Source of the DNA: an uncultured Verrucomicrobiota bacterium
GTDB lineage: Bacteria; Verrucomicrobiota; Verrucomicrobiia; Chthoniobacterales; SZAS-18
DNA: 10,194 nucleotides
Direction of reading: 5' to 3'
NCBI GenBank assembly: GCA_937871685.1
Contig: CALMOL010000407.1
Location: 1 to 10,194 of the forward strand
This document shows positions 1 through 6,925 of this stretch, piece by piece (position 1 is the first letter of the stretch; the number at the start of each line of letters is the position of its first letter). The notes beneath the pieces are model-generated. The model had not been told where the DNA came from. It made no database searches and saw only the letters and a program-made list of their open reading frames with translations. The position numbers were made by a program, and so were the translations under genes.

Positions 1-219
1 GAGGTAGGTGGCGAGCTGCTGCGCCTCTGGCCCCGGCAGGAGCATGCAGAAGTTCAGGCCGTGCAGAAAGCGATCCTCGTCGATCCACCCGCGTCGCTCC
101 ACCACCTCCCGGTGCATCAGGGAGATCTGCCCCGCCGGCCCGCCGAACGAGACGCACCCCCGCCACAGCCAGAACCGCAGGGCCTCGCGGAAGGTGGGCG
201 CAGCGGAAGCCGAGGGCAT
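1..219 (-). CDS. chrA: ChrA-type chromate transporter, N-terminal fragment
   Basis: This is the first 73 codons of a gene that leaves the window at position 1. ChrA (CHR family) is an inner-membrane transporter that exports chromate and gives chromate resistance. Seen: after a short N-terminal tail the translation carries the family's signature stretch, with SFGGPAGQISLMHREVVERR at residues 24-43, then a W-I-x-x-x-R-F-L core and LNFCMLLPGPEAQQLATYL at 55-73. These motifs belong to the first half of the CHR domain. The ATG at 219 is used because the conserved part begins about 15 residues later, as in other family members. No clear Shine-Dalgarno sequence precedes it. The gene is divergent from the thiamine-diphosphate enzyme gene at 354. 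The family call is strong; whether the protein is full length cannot be seen. Confidence 0.88.
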   Translation of the reverse strand, partial: MPSASAAPTFREALRFWLWRGCVSFGGPAGQISLMHREVVERRGWIDEDRFLHGLNFCMLLPGPEAQQLATYL

Positions 220-249
220 GAGGCACCAAGCACCACGCCGGCGGGATCG

Positions 250-266
250 GGAACGAAATTCGCTCC
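250..266. promoter_or_regulatory. Imperfect palindrome in the divergent chrA/ThDP-enzyme gap
   Basis: The 17-bp sequence GGAACGAAATTCGCTCC is symmetric about its central A, with 7 of 8 arm positions pairing (GGA-x-CGAA / TTCG-x-TCC). It sits in the 134-bp gap between the starts of two divergent genes and is AT-richer than its surroundings, which fits an operator. No regulator gene is adjacent and no convincing -35/-10 pair is visible, so the role is inferred. Confidence 0.3.
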
Positions 267-353
267 GACCTTGCCACTGATTCGCCGGGAAGCGGGGAGC
301 GATGGCGCGCCCGCCGCCACGCGCGGGGCCTCGGCGCGGCGCGATACTTCCGC

Positions 354-2153
354 ATGAGCCGCACCGTTTCCGATTTCATCGTCGCCCGATTGGCTGAGTG
401 GGGCGTCTCGCGGCTCTACGGCTACCCCGGCGACGGCATCAACGGGGTGATGGGCGCGCTGCGCCGCGCGGAGAAGGCCGGCGAGCCGCGCGTGCGCTTC
501 GTGCAGGTGCGGCACGAGGAATCGGCCGCGTTCATGGCGTGCGCGCATGCCAAGTTCACCGGCGAGCCGGGCGTGTGCGTGGCCACCTCCGGGCCGGGCG
601 CGATCCATCTGCTCAACGGGCTTTATGACGCGAAGCTGGATCGCCAGCCGGTGGTGGCGCTCATCGGCCAGCAGGCGCGCGCGTGCCTCGGCGGGATGTA
701 TCAGCAGGAGGTGGATCTCGTGTCGCTCTTCAAGGACGTGGCCTCGGAGTTCGTGGCGCTGGCGACGGACCCGGCGCAGGTGCGTCACCTCATCGACCGC
801 GCGGTGCGCGTGGCGCGCGCCTCGCGCTCGCCGACGTGCGTGATCCTGCCGAATGACCTGCAGGAGGAAAAGATGGTCGAGGTGCCGCCGCACGCGCACG
901 GCACGATCCATTCCAGCGCCGGCTACACGTCGCCGCGCGTGATCCCGACGGAAGCCGACCTGCGGCGCGCCGCGGCGGTGCTGAACGAGGGGAAGAAGGT
1001 CGCCATGCTCATCGGCGCGGGCGCGATGGGAGCGAGCGCAGAAGTGCAGGAAGTTGCCGAGCTGCTCGGCGCGGGAATCGCCAAGGCGATGCTCGGCAAG
1101 GCGGCGCTGCCGGATGACCTGCCGGGCGTCACCGGGTCTATCGGCCTGCTCGGGACCGAGCCGAGCGACAAGATGATGCGCGAGTGCGACACGCTGCTCA
1201 TGGTCGGCTCGAACTTCCCGTATTCCGAGTTCCTGCCAAAGGAGGACCGCGGCGTGCGCGGCGTCCAGATCGACCTCGACGGTCGCGTGCTCGCGCTGCG
1301 GCACCCCATGGAGGTGCCGCTCGTGGGCGACGCGGCCGAGACGCTGCGCGCGCTGCGCCCCTTCCTCCAGCGCAAGGAAGACCGCGCGTGGCGGGGCGAG
1401 ATCGAGGAATCCATCCGCGGCTGGTGGAAGACGCTGGAAGCGCGCGCCATGATGGACGCCAAGCCGCTCAATCCGCAGCGCGTGGTTTGGGAGCTTTCGC
1501 CGCGCTTGCCGGATCGGTGCATCATTGCGTGCGACTCCGGCTCGGTGGCGGGCTGGTTCGCGCGCGACTTGAGAATCCGCCGCGGCATGATGGCCTCGCT
1601 TTCCGGGACGCTGGCAACCATGGGCTGCGCGATGCCTTATGCGGTGGCGGCCAAATTCTGCTTTCCCGCCCGCCCGGCGATCGCGCTGGTGGGCGACGGC
1701 GCGATGCAGATGCTTGGCAATTCCGACCTCATTACGGTGGCGAAATATTGGCGCGAATGGGCTGACCCCCGCCTCGTTGTCCTCGTGCTCAACAACCGCG
1801 ACTTGAATATGGTCACCTGGGAGCAACGCGTCACCGAGGGCGACCCGAAGTTCGATGCCTCGCAAGCGGTGCCCGACTTTCCCTACGCGCGCTACGCCGA
1901 GATGCTCGGCCTCGTGGGGCTGCGCGTGGACCATCCCGACAAGGTGGCGACGGCCTGGGACGAGGCATTGCTCGCCGACCGGCCGGTGGTGTTGGAGGCA
2001 TTGGTCGATCCCGATGTGCCGATCCTGCCGCCGCACATCACCCTGGAGCAGGCGGCGGCCTTCGGCGGTGCGCTGCTCAAGGGCGACTCGGGCGCGCTCG
2101 GTGTGATCCGCCAGTCCCTCAAGGACATGGCGGCCAAGGTGCTGCCCGGCTGA
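354..2153 (+). CDS. Thiamine-diphosphate-dependent enzyme, pyruvate oxidase/acetolactate synthase superfamily
   Basis: The 599-residue protein has the three-domain layout of the superfamily: N-terminal PYR domain (about 4-170), central domain (about 200-335) and C-terminal PP domain (about 385-555). Seen: the cofactor-activating glutamate in RHEES (E55); YGYPGDGINGVMGAL at 22-36; the TSGPGAIHLLNGLYDAK segment at 78-94; and the ThDP/Mg2+ motif starting GDGAMQ at 447, ending in the NN pair at 480-481. The spacing between GDG and NN is slightly long. Length and motifs resemble PoxB and Bacillus YdaP-type proteins, which decarboxylate pyruvate to acetate with FAD and a quinone. Substrate and FAD use cannot be read directly, and acetolactate synthase or another 2-keto acid decarboxylase remains possible. 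No small regulatory subunit gene follows, which argues against a biosynthetic acetolactate synthase. The ATG is placed just before conserved sequence; no Shine-Dalgarno is visible. Confidence 0.9.
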   Translation: MSRTVSDFIVARLAEWGVSRLYGYPGDGINGVMGALRRAEKAGEPRVRFVQVRHEESAAFMACAHAKFTGEPGVCVATSGPGAIHLLNGLYDAKLDRQPVVALIGQQARACLGGMYQQEVDLVSLFKDVASEFVALATDPAQVRHLIDRAVRVARASRSPTCVILPNDLQEEKMVEVPPHAHGTIHSSAGYTSPRVIPTEADLRRAAAVLNEGKKVAMLIGAGAMGASAEVQEVAELLGAGIAKAMLGKAALPDDLPGVTGSIGLLGTEPSDKMMRECDTLLMVGSNFPYSEFLPKEDRGVRGVQIDLDGRVLALRHPMEVPLVGDAAETLRALRPFLQRKEDRAWRGEIEESIRGWWKTLEARAMMDAKPLNPQRVVWELSPRLPDRCIIACDSGSVAGWFARDLRIRRGMMASLSGTLATMGCAMPYAVAAKFCFPARPAIALVGDGAMQMLGNSDLITVAKYWREWADPRLVVLVLNNRDLNMVTWEQRVTEGDPKFDASQAVPDFPYARYAEMLGLVGLRVDHPDKVATAWDEALLADRPVVLEALVDPDVPILPPHITLEQAAAFGGALLKGDSGALGVIRQSLKDMAAKVLPG

Positions 2154-2154
2154 G

Positions 2155-2193
2155 GCCGGGCGCGGACGGCACATGGCACCCCCCGCGCCCGGC
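2155..2193. terminator. GC-rich hairpin between convergent genes
   Basis: An 11-bp perfect inverted repeat, GCCGGGCGCGG (2155-2165) and CCGCGCCCGGC (2183-2193), encloses a 17-nt loop. It begins two bases after the stop of the ThDP enzyme gene and ends 12 bases before the stop of the LCCL gene. That position fits a terminator shared by both strands. No T-tract follows on either side, so it would be an atypical intrinsic terminator or an mRNA 3'-end stabiliser. Confidence 0.5.
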
Positions 2194-2205
2194 GGTTGCC
2201 AGGAT

Positions 2206-2886
2206 TTACTTCACAAACTCAAACGCCACGTCCCACGGGCCGTAGTTTTGGGAGGTGACGCCGTTGCGGGTGGAGCCGGTGAACGAGGGTTTCCCGGGCA
2301 CCATGCGCACCTTCACCTTCATGGTGGAGCCGTGCGCGATGACGCCCGCGTGGACCGCCGCGGCGGCGAGGGAGGAATCGGCTGTGTAGGTGTCGGTGCC
2401 CCACACGTCGCCGGCGTCCTTGTCGCCCTTGATCGTGAAGGACAGCTCGCCGGCGTCGGCCTTGAAGGCCGCGAGGTTCGGCGGGGCCTGTCCCTCCTCG
2501 ACGGACGGGCGCGCCTGGGCGGGACCGCGGCCGACGCGGTAAGAGTTAAGGTTGAAGCCGTAGGGCCGACTCGTGACGCCGTTTCGGGCGGTGCCGACAT
2601 ACGCCTTCTGGCCGCCGGTGATCTCCACGGCGACCACGCCGCGCTCGTAGGGACGCAGCACGCCAGCATGCACGGCGACCGTGGCCAGCGAGGAATCGGG
2701 GGTGTAGGTGCCAGTGCCGAAGACCGCGCCCCGCGTGGAACCGACGACCTCGAAGAAAAATACCTTCCCGGAATTGCTGGCGTAAGCGCGCAGATTTCCG
2801 GGATCGGGCAGCACGGCGGGCGATTGGGCCGCGGCGCGTAGGGCGGGGAGGAATATGAGGGCAGTGAGGAGGAGGAAACGTTTCAT
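2206..2886 (-). CDS. Secreted protein with two tandem LCCL domains
   Basis: The 226-residue protein starts at MKRFLLLTALIFLPALRAAA, a standard Sec signal peptide with likely cleavage near AAAQS (residues 18-22). Two LCCL-type domains follow, at about 32-118 and 138-226. Each carries the family pattern G-T-x-x-Y-T-x-D-S-S-L-A-x-x-A-V-H-A-G-V (57-76 and 163-182), then Y/F-x-G-T/S-x-R-N-G-V-T-S (96-106 and 202-212). A linker rich in Pro and Ala joins them. LCCL domains occur in extracellular proteins, and lipopolysaccharide or lipid binding has been proposed for some eukaryotic ones. Here no cysteine is present, so the disulfides of animal LCCL domains are absent. A longer frame runs upstream to 2970, but the ATG at 2886 directly opens the signal peptide and is preferred. 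The gene lies 115 bp downstream of the AsmA-like gene on the same strand, so co-transcription is possible. Ligand unknown. Confidence 0.85.
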   Translation of the reverse strand: MKRFLLLTALIFLPALRAAAQSPAVLPDPGNLRAYASNSGKVFFFEVVGSTRGAVFGTGTYTPDSSLATVAVHAGVLRPYERGVVAVEITGGQKAYVGTARNGVTSRPYGFNLNSYRVGRGPAQARPSVEEGQAPPNLAAFKADAGELSFTIKGDKDAGDVWGTDTYTADSSLAAAAVHAGVIAHGSTMKVKVRMVPGKPSFTGSTRNGVTSQNYGPWDVAFEFVK

Positions 2887-3001
2887 GATGGCGCCATGCT
2901 GCGCTGGGCGCGCTTTGGCGGACAAGCAAATTTCGCGACAGCCGGCGGTCACCCTTGCCGCCCTGGCCACATCCGACGCCTGCCATCGAGCTGGCCTGGC
3001 C

Positions 3002-4549
3002 TCAAGAGGGTGACGGCACCGGCGAGGGCGAAGGGGGCGCGGCCGGCGAAGGCATCGGCGATAACGGCGTCGGGGCCGGCGGCTCGGGGGCTAGCTTCTT
3101 CGCCTTCCGTCCGAAGACGCGGCCGAGCAGCGATTGCACCGGCTCGGAAAGAATCTTGCGCAGAAGGTCGTATTCCGGCTGCGCGACGGTGCCGCCGATC
3201 TTGAAATCCAGCCAGCGCTCGCCGGATCCATCCGGGTTGTCCTTGAACTCGCCCAGGAGCATCGCCGGGAGCCGGCGGGCCACGGGCGGCGCAAGGATGA
3301 GGCGCGCGTCGCCGTCCAACTCTCCACCGGGGAGCTGCACGGCCAGCTCGGCGCGCAGGGTGAGGTTTACCGAGCGCACCAGCAGTGGCGAAATCCGCAG
3401 GCGATCACCCTCCACCGTGAATTCCGCCTGCGCCTCGCGGAACTCGGGGTGGCGCAGTTCCTCTAGCCGCGTGACCTCGCCCAGCGCCTTCATTAAACCT
3501 GACCGGCGGAAGCGGGCGTCGCGCAGCTTCACCGTGCCACCGCCCTGGCGGGAGCGCGGGTCGGACGCGCGGCCCGTGAGCTGCGCGTCGGCTTCGATGC
3601 GACCGTCGGCGGCGGAGGCGTCTGCGCCTTGGTCAGCGAGAAGCTGGGAAACGGACACGTCGGCCACGCGAACTTTGAGTCGATACGGCGTGCCGGGATC
3701 CGCCGGACGCGCGCGGAAGTCGGCCTCGACCCGGCCGCCGGCGATTTCGGCGGTGGCGTCCGGCAGGGCCAGCTCGCCGTCGCCCCACCGCACCGTGGAA
3801 AGGAAGTCGTGGAAGCGCCAGCGACCGCCGTCGAAGGTCATGCGTGCGATCCGAAGCTGCCCGGTCAGCTCGCCCGGCGTGCCGCGCGGCAGCGGGCGCG
3901 CAGTGAAGCTCACGCCTTCAAGGACCACAGCCTCTCGGCCGGTTGCGTCGAGCAGGCGAATTTCCGCCTCCTCCAGCCGGAACTCCTCCAGTCCCTCGGT
4001 AAACTGCACGATGGACGGGGCCGGCGCGCGCGGCGCGCGGATCTCGGGCAGCTCCATCCCGGCGGAGGGCGGCGGAGAAGCCGTGGCTGACTCGGGCACG
4101 GCCAGCGTGCCAGCTGGCGCGGCGGGCTCGGACGGGGAGGATTGCTCTCCGCCGCGCGATGGCGCCGCGGGGCGCTTCTGCCAAGCCCAGCGGCCCTCGG
4201 CATCCTGCGGAAGCGTCAGCACGGGGCCCTCAAGCACGATGCGGCGCACGACCACCCGGCCCTGGAGCAGCGCGCCTATGCCCAGCGAGGCGCGGAAGGA
4301 ACCAGCGCGCAAAATTTCGCGGCCGTCGGGAGTGACGGCGCGGATGCCGTCCGCATGGAGGCCACCGAGCGGCGTGAGCACCACGCGCGTGATCTCCACG
4401 GGCGTGCCGAGCGCCTGCGAGAGACGCTGCGCGATCCGTCCCTGCACCGCATCCGACTGGACGTAGAGGTTCGCGCCGAGCAGCGCCAGCCCGCCCGCGG
4501 CGGCGAGGCCGAGGGCGGCGACGAGGCCGCGGCGCGCTGGGGTGTTCAC
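3002..4549 (-). CDS. AsmA-like envelope protein
   Basis: The 515-residue protein is read from a GTG at 4549. Seen: a single N-terminal hydrophobic helix (about 8-28), then an AsmA-type opening (V-Q-S-D-A-V-Q-G-R-I near 30, a G-T-P-V-E-I segment, and 'V-R-R-I-V-L-E-G-P' near 101-109). A Pro/Ala/Ser-rich stretch follows (126-176), then a long beta-rich region in the C-terminal AsmA style, with GELDGDARL near 409-417 and 'F-K-I-G-G-T-V-A-Q-P-E-Y' at 449-460. A Pro/Ser tail ends the protein (about 487-515). AsmA-family proteins are anchored in the inner membrane, span the periplasm and are linked to phospholipid transport and outer-membrane homeostasis. The frame stays open to 4744, but that extension is Arg-rich, looks non-coding and would overlap the divergent kinase gene. 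The GTG opens directly onto the membrane helix. No Shine-Dalgarno is visible. The family call is by architecture; exact subfamily unknown. Confidence 0.75.
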   Translation of the reverse strand: MNTPARRGLVAALGLAAAGGLALLGANLYVQSDAVQGRIAQRLSQALGTPVEITRVVLTPLGGLHADGIRAVTPDGREILRAGSFRASLGIGALLQGRVVVRRIVLEGPVLTLPQDAEGRWAWQKRPAAPSRGGEQSSPSEPAAPAGTLAVPESATASPPPSAGMELPEIRAPRAPAPSIVQFTEGLEEFRLEEAEIRLLDATGREAVVLEGVSFTARPLPRGTPGELTGQLRIARMTFDGGRWRFHDFLSTVRWGDGELALPDATAEIAGGRVEADFRARPADPGTPYRLKVRVADVSVSQLLADQGADASAADGRIEADAQLTGRASDPRSRQGGGTVKLRDARFRRSGLMKALGEVTRLEELRHPEFREAQAEFTVEGDRLRISPLLVRSVNLTLRAELAVQLPGGELDGDARLILAPPVARRLPAMLLGEFKDNPDGSGERWLDFKIGGTVAQPEYDLLRKILSEPVQSLLGRVFGRKAKKLAPEPPAPTPLSPMPSPAAPPSPSPVPSPS

Positions 4550-4603
4550 GGCGGCAGGATAGCGGCAAACGAGGAATTGCCGACCGGCTGACGCAGGGAA
4601 TCG

Positions 4604-5608
4604 TTGGCGGCCCGGCGCGCCCGGCGATTCAAGATTCTCTTGTCGATCATCCCCATCATTCTCAATCCGGCGGCCCGCGGCGCGCGCGCGGGCCGCCTGG
4701 AGTCGCGTCTCGCGACCCTCGCGTCCGGCGGAACCCATCTTCATCTGACGCGTGGGTCAGGCGACGCCCGCCGGATCGCGCACGAACTGGCCGTCGCCGG
4801 TCATCCCCTCGTCGTGGCCGCGGGCGGCGACGGCACGCTCAACGAAGTTGCCAACGGATTGGCGGATGCCGCTTCTTCCTTCGCGGGTCAGGCGGTGCCT
4901 CCGCCTTCGTCCGCTGTCATTTTCGACCCTTCATCTTTTCCGTCTGGCGTTCGACTTCTCCCCACCACCCTCGGCGTCCTGCCGCTGGGCACGGTGAATG
5001 TGTTCGCTTCCGAGTTGGGATTGCCGGCGCGCGACCTTGCGGCGTGCTGGGCGCTCGTCGAGGCAGGCCGCACGCGCGAGGTGGACTTGCCCATGGCCAA
5101 CGGTCGGCGCTTCCTCCAGCTCGCCGGCGTGGGCTTTGACGCGCAGGCCGTCGAGGGCGTGGAGGCCGAGGACAAGCGCGCCCTGGGCCCGCTGGCCTAC
5201 CTGCTCGCTGCCTCGCAGGTGCTGGCCGCCGAGCGTCGCCTGGCCGGCGTGCGCGTGCGCTCGGCCTGCGGTCGCGCGGTGGAGGGCCGCTTCGCCCTGG
5301 TGGGAAACGGACGCTTCTATGGCGGCACGCTGCGGATGTTTCCCGACGCGCGACCGGACGACGGCCGGCTGGACGTAGCGGTGTTCAAGCGCCTGAGCCA
5401 CTTCGACCTGCTGCGTTACTTTCGCGGCGTGCTGATGGGCGAGCACCACACCTTCACTGACGTGGAGATTTTCCAAGCCTCGGCCGTCACCGTGGAGGCC
5501 GCCGAGGAGGAGCGCCGGCTGCCCTTTGAGTTGGACGGCGAGCCGGCCGGCGTGGCCCCGGTGGAATTTCACGTGCCGGCCGGGCGGCTGCGCGTGATCG
5601 TGCCCTGA
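4604..5608 (+). CDS. Diacylglycerol kinase family lipid kinase (YegS/DgkB type)
   Basis: These enzymes use ATP to phosphorylate diacylglycerol or related lipids at the inner face of the membrane. Seen from TTG at 4604 (334 residues): an I-L-N-P-A-A-R-G opening (19-26); the nucleotide-binding GGDGTLNEVANGL (74-86); LPLGTVNVFASELGLP (127-141), matching the family's P-x-GT-x-N; G-V-G-F-D-A (175-180); YGGTLRMFPDARPDDGRLDV (239-258); and F-E-L-D-G-E-P (308-314). Between 'NGL' and 'LGVLPLGT', where close relatives have only a few residues, about 34 extra residues (88-121) rich in Ser, Pro and Phe are inserted in frame. No ATG is available at the front. TTG at 4604 has AGGGA four bases upstream, while TTG at 4640 would start closer to the conserved core, so the start is unsettled. 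The gene is divergent from the AsmA-like gene, with only 54 bp between them. Bacterial DgkB recycles diacylglycerol; the substrate here is unknown. Confidence 0.87.
   Translation: MAARRARRFKILLSIIPIILNPAARGARAGRLESRLATLASGGTHLHLTRGSGDARRIAHELAVAGHPLVVAAGGDGTLNEVANGLADAASSFAGQAVPPPSSAVIFDPSSFPSGVRLLPTTLGVLPLGTVNVFASELGLPARDLAACWALVEAGRTREVDLPMANGRRFLQLAGVGFDAQAVEGVEAEDKRALGPLAYLLAASQVLAAERRLAGVRVRSACGRAVEGRFALVGNGRFYGGTLRMFPDARPDDGRLDVAVFKRLSHFDLLRYFRGVLMGEHHTFTDVEIFQASAVTVEAAEEERRLPFELDGEPAGVAPVEFHVPAGRLRVIVP
4865..4969 (+). other. In-frame insertion within the lipid kinase gene
   Basis: This stretch of about 105 bp codes for residues 88-121 of the kinase. It is markedly pyrimidine-rich on the coding strand and lower in GC than the gene around it. 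It contains a small hairpin, AGGCGG-TGCCT-CCGCCT (about 4890-4906). The family's two ATP-site motifs lie on either side and are intact. The edges are estimated from where family-like sequence stops and resumes. Its origin is unknown; a short palindromic insertion or a natural loop expansion would both fit. Confidence 0.5.
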
Positions 5609-5629
5609 CGCGAAGCGCCCTGCATGAAG

Positions 5630-5657
5630 TTGACGCGGGGCCAGCGGGTAGCATCAT
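5630..5657 (+). promoter_or_regulatory. Sigma-70-like promoter for the IclR-family gene
   Basis: TTGACG (5630-5635, 5 of 6 to the -35 consensus) is followed after 16 bp by CATCAT (5652-5657, 4 of 6 to the -10 consensus). It lies in the 92-bp gap after the lipid kinase gene and about 44 bp ahead of the IclR-family start, so that gene could be transcribed on its own. It is a pattern match only. Confidence 0.4.
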
Positions 5658-5692
5658 TCCGCCTTCCGAACCCGCGGTTCCACGGGGCGGAA
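5657..5692. promoter_or_regulatory. Nested dyad ahead of the IclR-family gene, possible operator
   Basis: An outer perfect 7-bp inverted repeat, TTCCGCC (5657-5663) and GGCGGAA (5686-5692), encloses an inner one, GAACC (5668-5672) and GGTTC (5676-5680). The two centres differ by only half a base. The element overlaps the end of the -10-like hexamer and stops 8 bp before the start codon. IclR-family proteins often repress their own gene from palindromes in this position, so autoregulation is a reasonable inference. It could instead act as an RNA hairpin ending the kinase transcript. Confidence 0.4.
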
Positions 5693-5700
5693 ACTTCTCC

Positions 5701-6540
5701 ATGTCCGCTGCGCCTGAGCCCAAGCCCGCCGCGCCACCCGCCGCGGCGGTGCAATCGGTGGATCGCACGCTGGACCTTTTCGAAGCGCTGCTCGAGGCCG
5801 GGGCCGGCGTGCCGCTGGGCGTGCTGAGCGAGCGGGTAAAGCTACCGCGCGGCACCACGCATCGACTCTTGTCGGCGCTCACCGCGCGCGGCTACGCGCG
5901 GCAGGATCCGGAAACGCGGGCCTACGCGCTCGGCTACAAGGTAGTGGACCTCGCCACGCGCATCGGGCCGAACCCGCTCGTGTCCGTGGCGCGGCCGGCG
6001 ATGCGGGCCCTGATGGAGCAGACTGGCGAGACGGTGAATCTCATGACGCTCGACCGCGCGGAGGTGGTTTATGCCGAGCAAGTGGTGCCGGAACGCCTCG
6101 TGCGGATGTCGGCCACGGTGGGTAATCGCTCGCCCGTTCACGCCTCCGGCGCGGGCAAGGCGCTGCTGGCCTTCCGCCCGCCGGAGCAGGCGCGCGCGCT
6201 GATGGCGCAGATGGATTTCCGCGGCTTCACCCCGCGCACCATCACGGGTGCGGCGGCTTTCGAGCGCGAGTTGGAGGCGATCCGCGAGCGCGGGTGGGCG
6301 GTGGATAACGCCGAGTTCGAGGAGGGCGTGCGCTGCGTAGCCGCGCCGGTGCGCAATTCCGAGGGTGCCGCCGTGGCCGGCCTGAGCATCTCGGGCCCCG
6401 CCAGCCGCGTGACGCCGGACCGCGTGCCGCAGTTCGCCGACAAGGTCTGTCGCGCGGCCGCGCGGATCTCCCAGGCGCTCGGATGGCGCGGCCCGCTTCC
6501 GCCTCCCGTGGGCAAACGCCGGGGGCGCAAGGGCGGGTAA
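5701..6540 (+). CDS. IclR-family transcriptional regulator
   Basis: The 279-residue protein has the two-domain IclR layout: an N-terminal winged helix-turn-helix (about 17-78) and a C-terminal effector-binding domain (about 90-262). Seen: A-V-Q-S-V-D-R-T-L-D-L-F at 16-27; the recognition-helix region LPRGTTHRLLSALTARGY at 48-65; H-A-S-G-A-G-K-A-L-L-A at 147-157, shared by most of the family; and G-W-A-V-D-N-A-E-F-E-E-G-V at 198-210, then V-A-A-P-V-R and A-G-L-S-I-S-G-P. The first 15 residues are a Pro/Ala tail and the last 15 a basic tail ending KRRGRKGG. IclR proteins usually control catabolic operons next to them, but no such operon is adjacent here: upstream is a lipid kinase and downstream a broken gene. 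Target and effector are therefore unknown. The ATG at 5701 suits the family length. Confidence 0.93.
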   Translation: MSAAPEPKPAAPPAAAVQSVDRTLDLFEALLEAGAGVPLGVLSERVKLPRGTTHRLLSALTARGYARQDPETRAYALGYKVVDLATRIGPNPLVSVARPAMRALMEQTGETVNLMTLDRAEVVYAEQVVPERLVRMSATVGNRSPVHASGAGKALLAFRPPEQARALMAQMDFRGFTPRTITGAAAFERELEAIRERGWAVDNAEFEEGVRCVAAPVRNSEGAAVAGLSISGPASRVTPDRVPQFADKVCRAAARISQALGWRGPLPPPVGKRRGRKGG

Positions 6541-6558
6541 GGCGGCCCGGCGGCACCT

Positions 6559-6821
6559 TCAGCCGAAGACCGCGTCGAGGTTCAACTCCGCGCCGGTGGC
6601 TGGGTCGGTGACGGTGCCTCCGCGGTGCGTTTCCGGGAACGTCAGGCCGGACCGCAGGTTGGCGGCGGTCTGCAAAGTCGGGAACAGCGCCCACGCGGAT
6701 TAAACGCCGTGGCGAAGGGAGGCACGCGCCTTCTCGAGCATCTCCTCGGGAGCCTGCGAGGCGGATTGGATTTCGAAGACGGTCAATGGCGGGCCTGTTC
6801 ATCAACAGTTGCGGTGCTCAT
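6559..6821 (-). pseudogene. Uma2-family (DUF820) nuclease gene remnant
   Basis: Read on the minus strand from 6786, the frame gives L-T-V-F-E-I-Q-S-A-S-Q, then EEMLEKARASLRHGV. A TAA stop at 6700-6702 follows, and the same frame continues with S-A-W-A-L-F-P-T-L-Q and ends GGTVTDPATGAELNLDAVFG before TGA at 6559. This order (V-E-I-x-S-x-S, E-M-x-x-K-A, a G-V-x-x-x-W-x-x-x-P segment, then a T-D-P-x-T-G end) matches the C-terminal half of Uma2 proteins. These are PD-(D/E)XK nuclease-fold proteins, mostly of unknown role. An ATG at 6821 opens a short peptide beginning MSTATVDE in another frame, which looks like a typical start of this family. The N-terminal half seems deleted. The internal stop plus missing half make a functional product unlikely. 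The family call rests on motif order only. Confidence 0.62.
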
Positions 6822-6855
6822 GGCGGGGAAGAATGCCGCGGCGGCCTTCAGGAAA

Positions 6856-6872
6856 GGCCAGTTCGGCTGGCC
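6856..6872 (-). terminator. Hairpin downstream of the large secreted-protein gene
   Basis: GGCCAG and CTGGCC form a 6-bp stem around a 5-nt loop (CCGAA on the minus strand). The minus-strand sequence after it is TTTCC. It lies 54 bp past the stop of the large minus-strand gene. The stem is short and the T-tract weak, so it is only a candidate terminator. Confidence 0.3.
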
Positions 6873-6925
6873 ATGCGCGGTTCAGAAACCCATCAGGGCG
6901 GGCCAGGGCGCTCGCCGAGTGGAGC

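Noticed and set aside
17..23. Tat signal in the large secreted protein (residues 17-23, SRRRLGW)
   Set aside because: It has a twin-arginine core but lacks the F-L-K part of the consensus, so an ordinary Sec signal is as likely. The numbers here are residue positions.
117..2174. 685-codon open frame antisense to the ThDP enzyme gene
   Set aside because: It is His/Arg/Ala-rich with no recognisable motif and covers a gene with clear family motifs. High GC leaves the complementary frame open.
2173..2841. 222-codon plus-strand frame opposite the LCCL gene
   Set aside because: The minus strand has a signal peptide and two clear LCCL domains; the plus frame is a shadow.
2955..4466. 503-codon plus-strand frame opposite the AsmA-like gene
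   Set aside because: It is Ser/Arg/Pro-rich without domain signal and lies opposite a frame with an AsmA-like architecture and membrane helix.
6242..6805. 187-codon minus-strand frame spanning the IclR 3' end and the Uma2 remnant
   Set aside because: Arg/Pro-rich with no motif. The Uma2-like similarity lies in a different frame of the same strand.
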